Assembly (NCBI GenBank): GCA_000759755.1
Contig: BBMW01000013.1
Location: forward strand, 62,001 to 126,000
Direction of reading: 5' to 3'
DNA from: Citrobacter werkmanii NBRC 105721
Lineage (GTDB): Bacteria > Pseudomonadota > Gammaproteobacteria > Enterobacterales > Enterobacteriaceae
DNA length: 64,000 nucleotides
In this document: in pieces, positions 19,463-28,315 of the stretch
Position numbering within the stretch: the stretch's first letter is position 1
Layout: each line of letters begins with the position of its first letter
The notes under the pieces: model-generated
Databases searched by the model: none
The model's input: only the letters and a program-made list of their open reading frames with translations
Told to the model about the DNA's origin: nothing
Translations under genes and position numbers: made by a program

Positions 19463-20296
19463 TCATGACAAGCGTAGCAAAACCGCGCCTATGGCAATAC
19501 CTGCGGCCGCGACAAGACGCACTCCGGCAACCTTTTCTTTCAGCAACAGCCAGGCGAGCAGCGCGCCAAATAGGATGGAAGTTTCACGCAGCGCAGCGAC
19601 CACCGCCAACGGTGCCTGGGTCATGGCCCACAGCGCCAGTCCGTAGGAACCCATTGTGCCAATCCCGCCAAGAATGCCTTTCTTCCACTGCTGTACCAGA
19701 TAGCGTGACGCTTCCCGGCGTCTGGCGATCATCGCCCAGGTGAGCAGGCAAGAACCGTTCAGAAAGAAGGTCCACAGCGTATAACCCAGCGCGGTTTCAG
19801 ATAAGCGTACCCCGGTGCCGTCGACCAGCGTGTAACCGGCAATAAAGCAGGCGTTAATGAGTGCCAGTACGATCCCGCGTTGCGAGCTGCTGCGCCCGTT
19901 AAATGCCATGCCGAGAATAGCCAGGCAGATGGTGGCAATCCCCACCCAGGCAAGCGTAGAGAGACTATCGCCAAGGAACAGGACGCTGATAATCGCAACC
20001 AGCAATGGTGCGGTGCCGCGCATCAAAGGGTAGGTCTGACTCATATCCGAAACCTGATAGGTTTTGGCGACAAGAACCGTGTACACCACTTGTAAGGCCG
20101 TAGAGACAGCCAAAAACGGCAGGCTGGCGGCAGAAGGTTGAGGCGCAAAGGGTAAGCAGATTAAAGCCATAATCGCAGCTGAGCCGCTGACGCCGATCGC
20201 CGAGTACAGTTTATCGTTTCCAGCCTTAACAATGGCATTCCAGCTGGCATGCAGCAGCGCGGCGAACAGCAAAATGCAGAAAACAGAAAGCGTCAT
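19463..20296 (-). CDS. EamA/DMT-family transporter
   Basis: A 277-residue inner-membrane protein with about ten hydrophobic segments arranged as two EamA repeats, typical of drug/metabolite transporters. The ATG at 20296 was chosen over 20323 because it starts right at the first hydrophobic segment (MTLSVFCILLFAALLHASWNA). The substrate is unknown. It lies between emrD and tisB, where E. coli K-12 has no such gene. Confidence 0.8.
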   Translation of the reverse strand: MTLSVFCILLFAALLHASWNAIVKAGNDKLYSAIGVSGSAAIMALICLPFAPQPSAASLPFLAVSTALQVVYTVLVAKTYQVSDMSQTYPLMRGTAPLLVAIISVLFLGDSLSTLAWVGIATICLAILGMAFNGRSSSQRGIVLALINACFIAGYTLVDGTGVRLSETALGYTLWTFFLNGSCLLTWAMIARRREASRYLVQQWKKGILGGIGTMGSYGLALWAMTQAPLAVVAALRETSILFGALLAWLLLKEKVAGVRLVAAAGIAIGAVLLRLS

Positions 20297-20419
20297 GGCG
20301 GAATTCTTCCCTGAGAATGTCATAAAAACGTAACATATTGACGCGTGACAAGCACCTGGGAAAAGGTGAAAGGGGAGCGGAGTGTTACCCGCTCCCCTTA
20401 GGTGCGACTTGAATCTGAA

Positions 20420-20509
20420 TTACTTAACGTATTTCAGAACGGCATCAAGTAGTTGCAGTGCTGCAACAATGAGTTTGAGGATAAGAATAGCGATATCCAC
20501 GAGGCTCAT
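20420..20509 (-). CDS. tisB: TisB, SOS-induced membrane toxin peptide
   Basis: A 29-residue hydrophobic peptide, M-S-L-V-D-I-A-I-L-I-L-K followed by LIVAALQLLDAVLKYVK. It differs from E. coli TisB only at residue 2 (Ser for Asn) and residue 28 (Val for Leu). TisB inserts in the inner membrane, lowers the proton motive force and promotes persister formation. AAGGAGAG lies just upstream of the start. The mRNA leader extends over 200 bases to a LexA-controlled promoter and contains the IstR target, so the usual leader-standby translation control should apply. Confidence 0.95.
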   Translation of the reverse strand: MSLVDIAILILKLIVAALQLLDAVLKYVK

Positions 20510-20577
20510 ACGCTCTCCTTTTGGTACAAGGAGCACGGTGCTGGCGTACCTCGCCGCTGCCTGTTGCCAGCACCTTT

Positions 20578-20600
20578 GTTGACATAACACAGTGTGCTCG
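20578..20600 (-). promoter_or_regulatory. IstR target site in the tisB mRNA leader
   Basis: The plus-strand bases here are identical to the first 23 bases of istR (20827-20849). The tisB mRNA, made from the minus strand, therefore carries a perfect 23-base complement of IstR. In E. coli this pairing blocks ribosome standby and leads to RNase III cleavage. Confidence 0.85.
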
Positions 20601-20711
20601 CACGGGGGTTAAGGCGCTGACGGCACCACCCGTTTCAGCCAGGACTTTGATGCGCCGGTTTACGATGCGGCCCCCGCATAACACATTGCGTACTGAAATA
20701 TTATAGATAAA

Positions 20712-20731
20712 TACTGTATAAATTAACAGTA
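20712..20731 (-). promoter_or_regulatory. LexA (SOS) box controlling tisB
   Basis: TACTGT (20712-20717) and ACAGTA (20726-20731), separated by eight A/T-rich bases, form a near-consensus SOS box. In E. coli LexA represses tisAB from the equivalent position, and also istR-2. Confidence 0.85.
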
Positions 20732-20826
20732 TTTTGTGGACGTAACGTCAACATTAGGCCATACTCAATATCATCAAAATTCGTGCCGAAATTGCGTGTT
20801 CTTCGCGGAGCGCGTATACTTTTCTC

Positions 20827-20902
20827 GTTGACATAACACAGTGTGCTCGGCGGCTACCAACCGCACAACGCTGAAAAGAACCTCGCTCCGGCGGGGTTTT
20901 TT
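20827..20902 (+). ncRNA. istR: IstR antitoxin small RNA
   Basis: The RNA would start with GTTGACATAACACAGTGTGC, the conserved 5' end of E. coli IstR-1. It ends at a terminator: CCTCGC (20881-20886) pairs with GCGGGG (20891-20896), followed by six T. Length is about 76 bases, as for IstR-1 (75). It is transcribed opposite to tisB and pairs with the tisB leader at 20578-20600. Confidence 0.9.
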
Positions 20903-21031
20903 GTTTTTCAACACCGTATAGTGAAATGTGATCGTTGACGCATTTTTGTGCAGATGAAAATTTTTCCATTGTCACGCTGAAAAACCTGTGTTTGTATAAA
21001 TCCAGTTAATCAACAAACAGACAGGTCCCTA

Positions 21032-21130
21032 ATGAACCCTTCCATGCTGACTGCGACCCTACTAAAAACTGCGCCATCTCGCGCAGCGGTCGTCGTGCGT
21101 GTGGTGGTGGTCGTCGGCAATGCGCCGTAG
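21032..21130 (+). CDS. ivbL: IvbL, ilvBN operon leader peptide
   Basis: A 32-residue peptide starting MNPSMLTATLLKTAPSRAA and ending with a run of Val codons (VVVRVVVVVGNAP). The E. coli leader has the same length and the same end. Ribosome stalling at the Val/Leu codons when charged tRNA is scarce prevents the downstream terminator from forming. Confidence 0.95.
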   Translation: MNPSMLTATLLKTAPSRAAVVVRVVVVVGNAP

Positions 21131-21157
21131 GGTCCGGATCAACACACGATTCCAAAA

Positions 21158-21187
21158 CCCCGCCGGCGCAAACCGGGCGGGGTTTTT
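21158..21187 (+). terminator. ilvBN attenuator
   Basis: CCCCGCC (21158-21164) pairs with GGCGGGG (21176-21182), followed by TTTTT (21183-21187). It lies between ivbL and ilvB, so it is the attenuator terminator of this operon. Confidence 0.9.
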
Positions 21188-21237
21188 CGTTTAAGAGACC
21201 TGCCCGGAGCAAAGGCCCAGAATAAAAGGACTGGAGC

Positions 21238-22926
21238 ATGGCAAGTTCGGGCATAACATCCAAGCGTACGCGTTTTACGGGCGCAGAATTCATCGTTCAT
21301 TTCCTGGAACGTCAGGGAATCCAGGTAGTCACCGGTATCCCTGGCGGATCGATCCTTCCCGTCTATGACGCGTTAAGCCAAAGCACGAAAATCCGTCATA
21401 TCCTGGCGCGCCACGAGCAGGGTGCGGGGTTTATCGCGCAAGGCATGGCACGAACCGATGGTAAACCCGCCGTGTGTATGGCTTGTAGCGGGCCGGGCGC
21501 CACCAACCTGGTTACCGCGATTGCCGATGCTCGTCTGGATTCCATCCCGCTGGTGTGTATCACCGGGCAGGTTCCGGCCTCGATGATCGGTACCGATGCC
21601 TTCCAGGAAGTCGATACCTACGGTATTTCTATCCCCATCACCAAACACAACTATCTGGTCCGCCATATCAATGAATTACCTCAGGTCATGAGCGATGCAT
21701 TCCGCATTGCGCAGTCCGGACGTCCAGGCCCGGTGTGGATAGACATTCCTAAGGATATTCAAACCGCCGTATTTGAAATTGAAGAGATGCCGGAACCCGC
21801 GCAGAAAATGGCGGCGCCGGCGTTCAGTCAGGACAGCATTCGCGATGCCGCAGCCATGATTAACGCCGCACAGCGTCCGGTACTGTACCTCGGCGGCGGC
21901 GTGATTAACGCGCCCGCACGCGTGCGTGAACTGGCCGAAAAAGCCATGCTGCCTACCACCATGACCTTAATGGCGCTTGGCATGCTGCCAAAGGCGCATC
22001 CGCTGTCGTTAGGCATGTTGGGTATGCACGGCGCGCGCAGTACCAACTTTATTCTGCAAGAAGCGGATTTATTAATTGTTCTTGGCGCACGTTTTGATGA
22101 CCGGGCGATTGGTAAAACCGAACAGTTCTGCCCGAACGCCAAAATCATCCATGTGGATATCGACCGTGCGGAGCTGGGTAAAATCAAACAGCCGCACGTA
22201 GCGATTCAGGCGGATGTCGATGAGGTACTGGCACAGCTGATCCCATTGGTTGAGGCCCAGCCGCGAGAGGCATGGCATCAGATGGTGGCCGATTTACAAC
22301 GTGAATTTCCTTGCGCCATTCCGCAGGAAAGCGACCCGCTCAGTCACTATGGGCTGATCAATGCGGTGGCGGCATGCGTGGATGACAGCGCCATTATCAC
22401 CACCGATGTCGGGCAGCATCAGATGTGGGCGGCGCAGGCCTACCCGCTGAACCGTCCGCGTCAGTGGCTGACCTCTGGCGGTCTTGGTACCATGGGATTT
22501 GGTCTGCCGGCGGCCATTGGCGCGGCGCTGGCGAACCCGGATAAAAAAGTGCTGTGCTTCTCCGGCGACGGTAGCCTGATGATGAATATTCAGGAAATGG
22601 CGACAGCCAGCGAAAATCAGCTGGATATTAAAATCATCCTGATGAATAACGAAGCGTTGGGTCTGGTATATCAGCAGCAGAGCCTGTTCTATAAGCAGGG
22701 TGTTTTTGCTGCGACCTATCCGGGGATGATTAACTTTATGCAGATCGCAGCTGGTTTTGGTCTGGAAACTTGTGATTTGAATAACGAAGCAGACCCACAG
22801 GCAGCGTTGCAGGAAATGATTAATCGGCCTGGACCTGCGCTGATCCACGTGCGTATCGACGCCGAAGAAAAAGTGTACCCGATGGTGCCGCCGGGTGCGG
22901 CAAACACTGAAATGGTGGGGGAATAA
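21238..22926 (+). CDS. ilvB: IlvB, acetolactate synthase I large subunit
   Basis: A 562-residue ThDP enzyme, the same length as E. coli IlvB. It condenses two pyruvates to acetolactate (valine, leucine) or pyruvate with 2-oxobutyrate (isoleucine). Glu60 in LARHEQGAGF is the ThDP-activating glutamate. The metal/ThDP motif GDGSLMMNIQEMATASENQ begins near residue 445, and the central FAD-binding domain is present. ilvN follows after three bases. Expression is set by the ivbL attenuator. Confidence 0.97.
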   Translation: MASSGITSKRTRFTGAEFIVHFLERQGIQVVTGIPGGSILPVYDALSQSTKIRHILARHEQGAGFIAQGMARTDGKPAVCMACSGPGATNLVTAIADARLDSIPLVCITGQVPASMIGTDAFQEVDTYGISIPITKHNYLVRHINELPQVMSDAFRIAQSGRPGPVWIDIPKDIQTAVFEIEEMPEPAQKMAAPAFSQDSIRDAAAMINAAQRPVLYLGGGVINAPARVRELAEKAMLPTTMTLMALGMLPKAHPLSLGMLGMHGARSTNFILQEADLLIVLGARFDDRAIGKTEQFCPNAKIIHVDIDRAELGKIKQPHVAIQADVDEVLAQLIPLVEAQPREAWHQMVADLQREFPCAIPQESDPLSHYGLINAVAACVDDSAIITTDVGQHQMWAAQAYPLNRPRQWLTSGGLGTMGFGLPAAIGAALANPDKKVLCFSGDGSLMMNIQEMATASENQLDIKIILMNNEALGLVYQQQSLFYKQGVFAATYPGMINFMQIAAGFGLETCDLNNEADPQAALQEMINRPGPALIHVRIDAEEKVYPMVPPGAANTEMVGE

Positions 22927-22929
22927 GCC

Positions 22930-23220
22930 ATGCAACAGCAGACTCATGACAACGTAATCCTGGAACTCACCGTACGCAACCATCCGGGCGTAATGACCCA
23001 CGTCTGCGGGCTGTTTGCCCGCCGCGCGTTCAACGTGGAAGGCATTCTCTGTCTACCGATTCAGGACAGCGATAAGAGCCGCATCTGGCTACTGGTCAAC
23101 GACGATCAGCGTCTGGAGCAGATGATAAGCCAGATCGACAAACTGGAAGATGTGGTGAAAGTCGCCCGCAACCAATCCGACCCGTCGATGTTTAACAAAA
23201 TCACCGTCTTCTTTGAGTGA
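22930..23220 (+). CDS. ilvN: IlvN, acetolactate synthase I regulatory subunit
   Basis: A 96-residue ACT-domain protein with the valine-binding segment [27 protein letters not shown]. It activates IlvB and confers valine inhibition. The length equals E. coli IlvN. Its stop lies one base from the stop of the convergent deoQ, so there is no separate intergenic terminator. Confidence 0.96.
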   Translation: MQQQTHDNVILELTVRNHPGVMTHVCGLFARRAFNVEGILCLPIQDSDKSRIWLLVNDDQRLEQMISQIDKLEDVVKVARNQSDPSMFNKITVFFE

Positions 23221-23221
23221 G

Positions 23222-24007
23222 TTAGTTGCCGTCTGAATCCGGGGTGATCACTTTGACAGAGCCGTTCCGGCAGTGGGTTGCGTAATCTGCCGGTAACGGA
23301 CGGTCGCTTATCAGTACGTCAAAGGTGGAGAGTGGACCAATGCTGGCGGGGGCGACCTCATCGAACAGGGCGTGGCGCGTCAGCAGAATTTTGCGTAATC
23401 CGCGTTCCATCGCTTTGCGTTTTGTGGCCAGATCGTCCGGATTGAACCAGCTAACGCCGAAATGCTCATGGACTCCGCTGGCGGAGATAAAGACTTTTCG
23501 TGGGTTGAGTGCATCCAGCGGGGAGGGATTGCTGGTGTCGTAAAAGGCGTCACTTTTCGCCCGGTAGGTCCCCCCGCAAAGAATCGCTGTGGCGTTGGGC
23601 TTTTCATTTAGCGCTACGAACACCCGGTGCGAGTAGCAAATCCCGGTAAAGGAAATATCGTCCGGGATCATGCTGACCACCAACGGCATTTCCGCACCAT
23701 TATCAAAAAAGACCAGATCATTTTCACTCACCAGTCCCGCAGCCAGAATGGCAACCGGTAAATCATCGCGGTGATACTGCTTTTGCGCGGGGAGTGGCGC
23801 GTTAACGATGGCAGCAGGTTTGTTCACCATCACAATGTAACCACCGAGCAGCGTGAGTGGTAACGGCTCGTCATCCTGACTGAGATCCCGACGAATAGTC
23901 ATCACGGAAACTTCCAGCATTCGTGCCGCCTCTTTCAGATGGATTCGGTCGGTCTTCTTCAACAATTCCATCAGACGTCGAATACGTTCTTTTTGCTTAG
24001 TTTCCAT
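23222..24007 (-). CDS. deoQ: DeoQ, DeoR-family regulator of the deoxyribose genes
   Basis: A 261-residue DeoR-type regulator. The helix-turn-helix (DRIHLKEAARMLEVSVMTIRRDL, about residues 19-41) is followed by a sugar-phosphate sensing domain ending CGGTYRAKSDAFYD and DVLISD. It is similar to E. coli DeoR, including the METKQKERI-type start. The ATG at 24007 has GGAG six bases upstream; a start at 24019 is also open. It diverges from deoKPX, the arrangement described in Salmonella, where DeoQ represses that operon. Confidence 0.85.
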   Translation of the reverse strand: METKQKERIRRLMELLKKTDRIHLKEAARMLEVSVMTIRRDLSQDDEPLPLTLLGGYIVMVNKPAAIVNAPLPAQKQYHRDDLPVAILAAGLVSENDLVFFDNGAEMPLVVSMIPDDISFTGICYSHRVFVALNEKPNATAILCGGTYRAKSDAFYDTSNPSPLDALNPRKVFISASGVHEHFGVSWFNPDDLATKRKAMERGLRKILLTRHALFDEVAPASIGPLSTFDVLISDRPLPADYATHCRNGSVKVITPDSDGN

Positions 24008-24331
24008 GTGCTTCTCCACGAATCATGTTTCCATGTTCCTTCAGTAACATTTTTGTGTTTCTTAGAACATGGCATTGCCGCATTACTATACGTCTGACTA
24101 TTCGGAAATAAAAGCGTGTTTTTTCACGTTTTATTGATTGTATACAGTTAACTTTCAGTCAATTGTAAGCAACTTCATCATTTGTAGTGTGATGGCGTAG
24201 CAACATTTAGCGTAATAAATAAACAATAAAATGATCTTCCAATCGCGATCCTAGTCACAAATGGTACGAAAGTAACATGATAATGTTATTTTAATATCAT
24301 TGTTGTGTGATTGTTTCTGAGAGGTAGTAAA
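24008..24331. promoter_or_regulatory. deoQ-deoK divergent regulatory region with palindromes
   Basis: This 324-base A/T-rich region has no gene. It holds TGTT-N6-AACA at 24056-24069, which resembles DeoR-type operators, and a perfect TAACAT / ATGTTA palindrome at 24273-24288 with a 4-base spacer, 43 bases before the deoK start. Either could be a DeoQ site. Several other ATGTT/AACAT half-sites are scattered at 24024-24070. Confidence 0.5.
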
Positions 24332-25252
24332 ATGGATATCGCGGTTATTGGCTCCAACATGGTGGATCTCATCACCTACATCAACCAGATGCCCAAAGAA
24401 GGGGAAACGCTGGAAGCGCCGGCGTTCAAAATTGGCTGTGGGGGCAAAGGCGCAAATCAGGCCGTTGCGGCCGCTAAGCTCAATTCCAAAGTGCTGATGC
24501 TGACAAAAGTCGGTGATGATATTTTTGCGGATAACACTATTCGCAATCTCGAATCCTGGGGAATTAATACCACCTATGTCGAAAAGGTACCCTGCACCAG
24601 CAGCGGTGTCGCACCGATCTTTGTTAATGCCAACTCCAGCAACAGCATCCTGATTATTAAAGGAGCGAACAAATTTCTCTCCCCGGAAGATATCGATCGT
24701 GCGGCGGAAGATCTGAAAAAATGTCAGCTTATTGTCCTGCAACTGGAAGTGCAGCTGGAAACCGTTTATCACGCGATTGAATTTGGCAAAAAACACGGTA
24801 TTGAAGTGTTACTAAATCCCGCCCCTGCATTACGGGAATTAGATATGTCTTATGCCTGTAAATGTGATTTTTTCGTGCCGAACGAAACCGAGCTGGAAAT
24901 ATTAACCGGTATGTCAGTAGATACCTATGACCATATTCGCGCAGCGGCACGTTCTCTGGTTGATAAAGGTCTGAACAATATTATTGTCACCATGGGTGAG
25001 AAAGGTGCGCTGTGGATGACGCGTGACCAGGAAGTCCATGTTCCGGCGTTTAAAGTGAACGCTATCGATACCAGTGGCGCAGGCGACGCTTTCATCGGTT
25101 GTTTTGCTCACTATTACGTTCAAAGCGGTGATGTGGAAGCCGCCATGAAAAAAGCCGCTCTCTTCGCTGCTTTCAGCGTTACCGGGAAAGGCACTCAATC
25201 ATCTTATCCAAGCATCGAACAATTTAATGAGTTTCTTACCTTAAACGAATAA
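24332..25252 (+). CDS. deoK: DeoK, deoxyribokinase (PfkB/ribokinase family)
   Basis: A 306-residue kinase that phosphorylates 2-deoxy-D-ribose to deoxyribose 5-phosphate, which enters the DeoC aldolase route. PfkB signatures are present: GCGGKGANQAVAAAKL near residue 35 and the C-terminal DTSGAGDAFIGCF, with the catalytic Asp in GAGD. The sequence is nearly identical to my recollection of Salmonella DeoK. The start at 24332 follows a GAGAGG. It is the first gene of deoKPX; E. coli K-12 lacks the operon and cannot grow on deoxyribose. Confidence 0.93.
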   Translation: MDIAVIGSNMVDLITYINQMPKEGETLEAPAFKIGCGGKGANQAVAAAKLNSKVLMLTKVGDDIFADNTIRNLESWGINTTYVEKVPCTSSGVAPIFVNANSSNSILIIKGANKFLSPEDIDRAAEDLKKCQLIVLQLEVQLETVYHAIEFGKKHGIEVLLNPAPALRELDMSYACKCDFFVPNETELEILTGMSVDTYDHIRAAARSLVDKGLNNIIVTMGEKGALWMTRDQEVHVPAFKVNAIDTSGAGDAFIGCFAHYYVQSGDVEAAMKKAALFAAFSVTGKGTQSSYPSIEQFNEFLTLNE

Positions 25253-25279
25253 TACTCCTGCACTGTAAAAGGTAGCACT

Positions 25280-26596
25280 ATGAACGATAAAAACATCATT
25301 CAGATGGCTGACGGCTATTTGAATAAGACCCCTCTGTTCCAGTTTATTTTGTTATCCTGTTTATTCCCGTTATGGGGATGCGCAGCCGCATTAAATGATA
25401 TTCTGATTACGCAATTCAAAAGCGTATTTTCACTCAGCAACTTTGCCTCGGCATTAGTTCAGAGTGCCTTTTATGGCGGTTATTTTTTAATTGCAATTCC
25501 GGCATCTCTGGTGATTAAAAAGACCAGTTATAAAGTCGCCATTTTAATGGGGCTGACCCTTTATATCGTTGGGTGTACGCTCTTTTTCCCGGCATCGCAC
25601 ATGGCCACCTACACCATGTTCCTTGCGGCGATTTTCGCGATTGCGATTGGTCTGAGCTTCCTGGAAACAGCGGCCAACACCTACAGCTCAATGATCGGCC
25701 CAAAAGCGTATGCCACTTTACGCCTGAACATCAGTCAAACTTTTTATCCTATTGGCGCGGCGGCTGGTATTCTGCTGGGTAAATATCTGGTCTTCTCTGA
25801 AGGCGAAAGCCTGGAAAAACAGATGGCCGGGATGAACGCCGAGCAGATCCATAACTTTAAAGTGTTGATGCTGGAAAATACTCTTGAGCCATATAAGTAC
25901 ATGATTATGGTGCTGGTTGTGGTGATGGTGTTATTCCTGCTGACCCGCTTCCCGACCTGTAAAGTCGCGCAAACCACGAGTCGTAAACGCCCGTCAGCGA
26001 TGGATACACTGCGTTATCTGGCCAGCAATGCCCGTTTCCGTCGTGGAATTGTGGCGCAATTTCTTTATGTGGGGATGCAGGTCGCGGTGTGGTCATTCAC
26101 CATCCGTCTGGCACTGGAATTAGGTGATATCAACGAGCGCGACGCCTCAACCTTCATGGTCTATAGCTTCGCCTGCTTCTTTATCGGCAAGTTTATCGCC
26201 AACATTTTGATGACGCGCTTCAATCCGGAAAAAGTGCTGATTCTCTATTCCATCATTGGTGCCCTGTTCCTCGTCTATGTTGCACTGGCGCCAAGCTTCA
26301 GCGCTGTGTATGTCGCAGTGCTGGTGAGTGTCCTGTTTGGACCCTGCTGGGCGACAATCTATGCTGGTACGCTTGATACCGTGGATAACGAACATACCGA
26401 AATGGCAGGTGCCGTCATTGTTATGGCGATTGTCGGCGCGGCGGTGGTTCCGGCGATTCAGGGCTATGTGGCTGATATGTTCCATTCATTACAACTTTCG
26501 TTCCTGGTTTCCATGCTCTGTTTCGTGTACGTCGGCATCTACTTCTGGCGTGAAAGCAAAGTGCGCAACAACCTGGCTGAAGCGACAGTTTCCTGA
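25280..26596 (+). CDS. deoP: DeoP, deoxyribose permease (FucP-like MFS)
   Basis: A 438-residue major facilitator protein with 12 membrane segments and the FucP-type start (PLFQFILLSCLFPLWGCAAALNDILI). It is related to the fucose:proton symporter and is known in Salmonella as the deoxyribose carrier. It is preceded by GGTAG and lies 27 bases after deoK. Confidence 0.9.
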   Translation: MNDKNIIQMADGYLNKTPLFQFILLSCLFPLWGCAAALNDILITQFKSVFSLSNFASALVQSAFYGGYFLIAIPASLVIKKTSYKVAILMGLTLYIVGCTLFFPASHMATYTMFLAAIFAIAIGLSFLETAANTYSSMIGPKAYATLRLNISQTFYPIGAAAGILLGKYLVFSEGESLEKQMAGMNAEQIHNFKVLMLENTLEPYKYMIMVLVVVMVLFLLTRFPTCKVAQTTSRKRPSAMDTLRYLASNARFRRGIVAQFLYVGMQVAVWSFTIRLALELGDINERDASTFMVYSFACFFIGKFIANILMTRFNPEKVLILYSIIGALFLVYVALAPSFSAVYVAVLVSVLFGPCWATIYAGTLDTVDNEHTEMAGAVIVMAIVGAAVVPAIQGYVADMFHSLQLSFLVSMLCFVYVGIYFWRESKVRNNLAEATVS

Positions 26597-26607
26597 GGAG
26601 AGCGATC

Positions 26608-27621
26608 ATGACAACACGTATAACGCTGTGGCGAGAACTCTTTGCAGAGCATCCGCGAATCTTACTGAAGAATAGCGATTTCACGGTTACCGCATTTCGT
26701 TACGCCAGCGGAGTGGAAGGGCTGAAGGTAGAAAACAGTCGTGGACATCTGGTTATTCTGCCCTGGATGGGGCAGATGATCTGGGATGCTCAGTTTGATG
26801 GCCATGACCTGACCATGCGCAACATGTTCAGTCAGCCGAAACCGGCGGCGGAAGTGGTGGCGACCTACGGTTGTTTTGCCTTCCACTCAGGTCTGTTGGC
26901 TAATGGCTGCCCATCACCAGAAGATTCACATCCTTTGCACGGTGAAATGGCTTGTGCCGCGATGGATGAAGCCTGGCTGGAGCTGGAGGGTGAGAATTTG
27001 CGCGTGGGCGGACGCTATGAGTATGTGATGGGGTTCGGTTATCATTATCAGGCGCATCCTGCGGTGGTAATGCACAAAGCGAGCGCGCTGTTTGATATTC
27101 AGATGGCGGTTACCAACCTCGCTTCAGTGGCAATGCCGTTGCAGTACATGTGCCATATGAACTATGCCTACGTACCGGAAGCCTCCTTCAGCCAGAATAT
27201 TCCGGATGAGGCCATGAAGCTGCGTGAGTCGATACCCGCGCATGTTAAGCCGACTGAGCAATGGCTGGCGTTTAATCAGCGGATTGTGCAGGGCGAGGCT
27301 TCTCTGGCGCGGCTCAATGAACCCCATTTTTACGATCCGGAAATTGTCTTCTTTGCTGACCAACTGGACAGGTACACAGATAATCCAGAATTTAGCATGA
27401 TTGCTCCAGATGGCACCACGTTCGTTACACGTTTCTCCAGCGCGGAGCTGAATTATGTGACGCGATGGATCCTGTATAACGGCGATCAACAGGTTGCGGC
27501 ATTCGCGTTGCCTGCAACCTGTCGACCCGAAGGATTCCTGGCGGCACAACGCAATGGCACCTTGATTGAAATAGAACCGCAGCACACCCGGATATTTACC
27601 GTCACGACAGGCATAGCCTGA
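26608..27621 (+). CDS. deoX: DeoX, aldose 1-epimerase-like protein (DUF4432)
   Basis: A 337-residue protein of the galactose-mutarotase fold. Conserved His residues lie in GCFAFHSGLLANGCPSPEDSHPLHGE, and Glu in the C-terminal IEIEPQHTRIF. It lies 11 bases after deoP and ends the deoKPX operon. A role in deoxyribose anomer interconversion fits the context but is not proven. Confidence 0.88.
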   Translation: MTTRITLWRELFAEHPRILLKNSDFTVTAFRYASGVEGLKVENSRGHLVILPWMGQMIWDAQFDGHDLTMRNMFSQPKPAAEVVATYGCFAFHSGLLANGCPSPEDSHPLHGEMACAAMDEAWLELEGENLRVGGRYEYVMGFGYHYQAHPAVVMHKASALFDIQMAVTNLASVAMPLQYMCHMNYAYVPEASFSQNIPDEAMKLRESIPAHVKPTEQWLAFNQRIVQGEASLARLNEPHFYDPEIVFFADQLDRYTDNPEFSMIAPDGTTFVTRFSSAELNYVTRWILYNGDQQVAAFALPATCRPEGFLAAQRNGTLIEIEPQHTRIFTVTTGIA

Positions 27622-27641
27622 TCGCTCAAGGCTTGAACACC

Positions 27642-27671
27642 AAAGCGCTTATCGTTAAGGTAAGCGCTTTT
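27642..27671 (+). terminator. Rho-independent terminator after deoX
   Basis: AAAGCGCTTA (27642-27651) and TAAGCGCTTT (27661-27670) form a perfect 10-bp stem with a 9-base loop, ending in TTTT. Confidence 0.8.
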
Positions 27672-27697
27672 GCCGGATGGCGCTACGCTTATCAGGC
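27672..27697. repeat. REP element between deoX and uhpA
   Basis: GCCGGATGGCG and its imperfect complement CGCTTATCAGGC form a REP-type palindrome directly after the deoX terminator. Confidence 0.7.
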
Positions 27698-27721
27698 ATG
27701 CCTTAGCGCCAGGACAAACCC

Positions 27722-28315
27722 ATGATCACCATCGCCCTTATCGACGACCACACTATCGTCCGCTCCGGCTTTGCCCAACTGCTGGGGCTGGAAGCTGATT
27801 TGCAGGTTGTGGCGGAATTTGGCTCCGGGCGCGAGGCGCTGGCCGGTTTACCGGGGCGCGGCGTGCAGGTGTGTATTTGCGATATCTCTATGCCCGATAT
27901 CTCGGGCCTGGAGTTACTAAGCCAACTGCCAAAAGGGATGGCGATTATCATGCTCTCCGTCCACGACAGCCCGGCACTGGTCGAGCAGGCGCTCAACGCA
28001 GGCGCGCGTGGTTTTCTTTCAAAACGCTGTAGCCCAGATGAACTGATTGCCGCCGTGCATACCGTGGCGACCGGCGGTTGCTATTTGACGCCGGACATCG
28101 CCGTCAAGCTGGCGGCCGGGCGTCAGGATCCGTTGACAAAACGCGAGCGTCAGGTGGCGGAGAAGCTGGCACAGGGGATGGCGGTGAAAGAGATTGCCGC
28201 CGAGCTGGGGTTGTCGCCGAAAACGGTGCACGTTCATCGCGCCAACCTGATGGAAAAGCTGAACGTCAGCAACGATGTTGAGCTGGCGCGCCGGATGTTT
28301 GACGGCTGGCAATGA
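27722..28315 (+). CDS. uhpA: UhpA, response regulator for hexose-phosphate uptake
   Basis: A 197-residue NarL-type response regulator. The acidic pocket is Asp8-Asp9, and Asp54 is the phosphorylation site. The conserved Ser/Lys lie at LSKR. The C-terminal LuxR-type helix-turn-helix is [43 protein letters not shown]. It activates uhpT when phosphorylated by UhpB. It overlaps uhpB by four bases (ATGA). Confidence 0.97.
   Translation: MITIALIDDHTIVRSGFAQLLGLEADLQVVAEFGSGREALAGLPGRGVQVCICDISMPDISGLELLSQLPKGMAIIMLSVHDSPALVEQALNAGARGFLSKRCSPDELIAAVHTVATGGCYLTPDIAVKLAAGRQDPLTKRERQVAEKLAQGMAVKEIAAELGLSPKTVHVHRANLMEKLNVSNDVELARRMFDGWQ

Noticed and set aside
20521-20706. 61-codon plus-strand frame upstream of istR
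   Set aside because: It is antisense to the tisB mRNA leader and includes the IstR target copy; no protein family is recognisable.
22294-23001. 235-codon minus-strand frame over ilvB/ilvN
   Set aside because: Antisense shadow of highly conserved ilvBN; His- and Gln-rich composition is typical of reverse-frame artefacts in G/C-rich genes.
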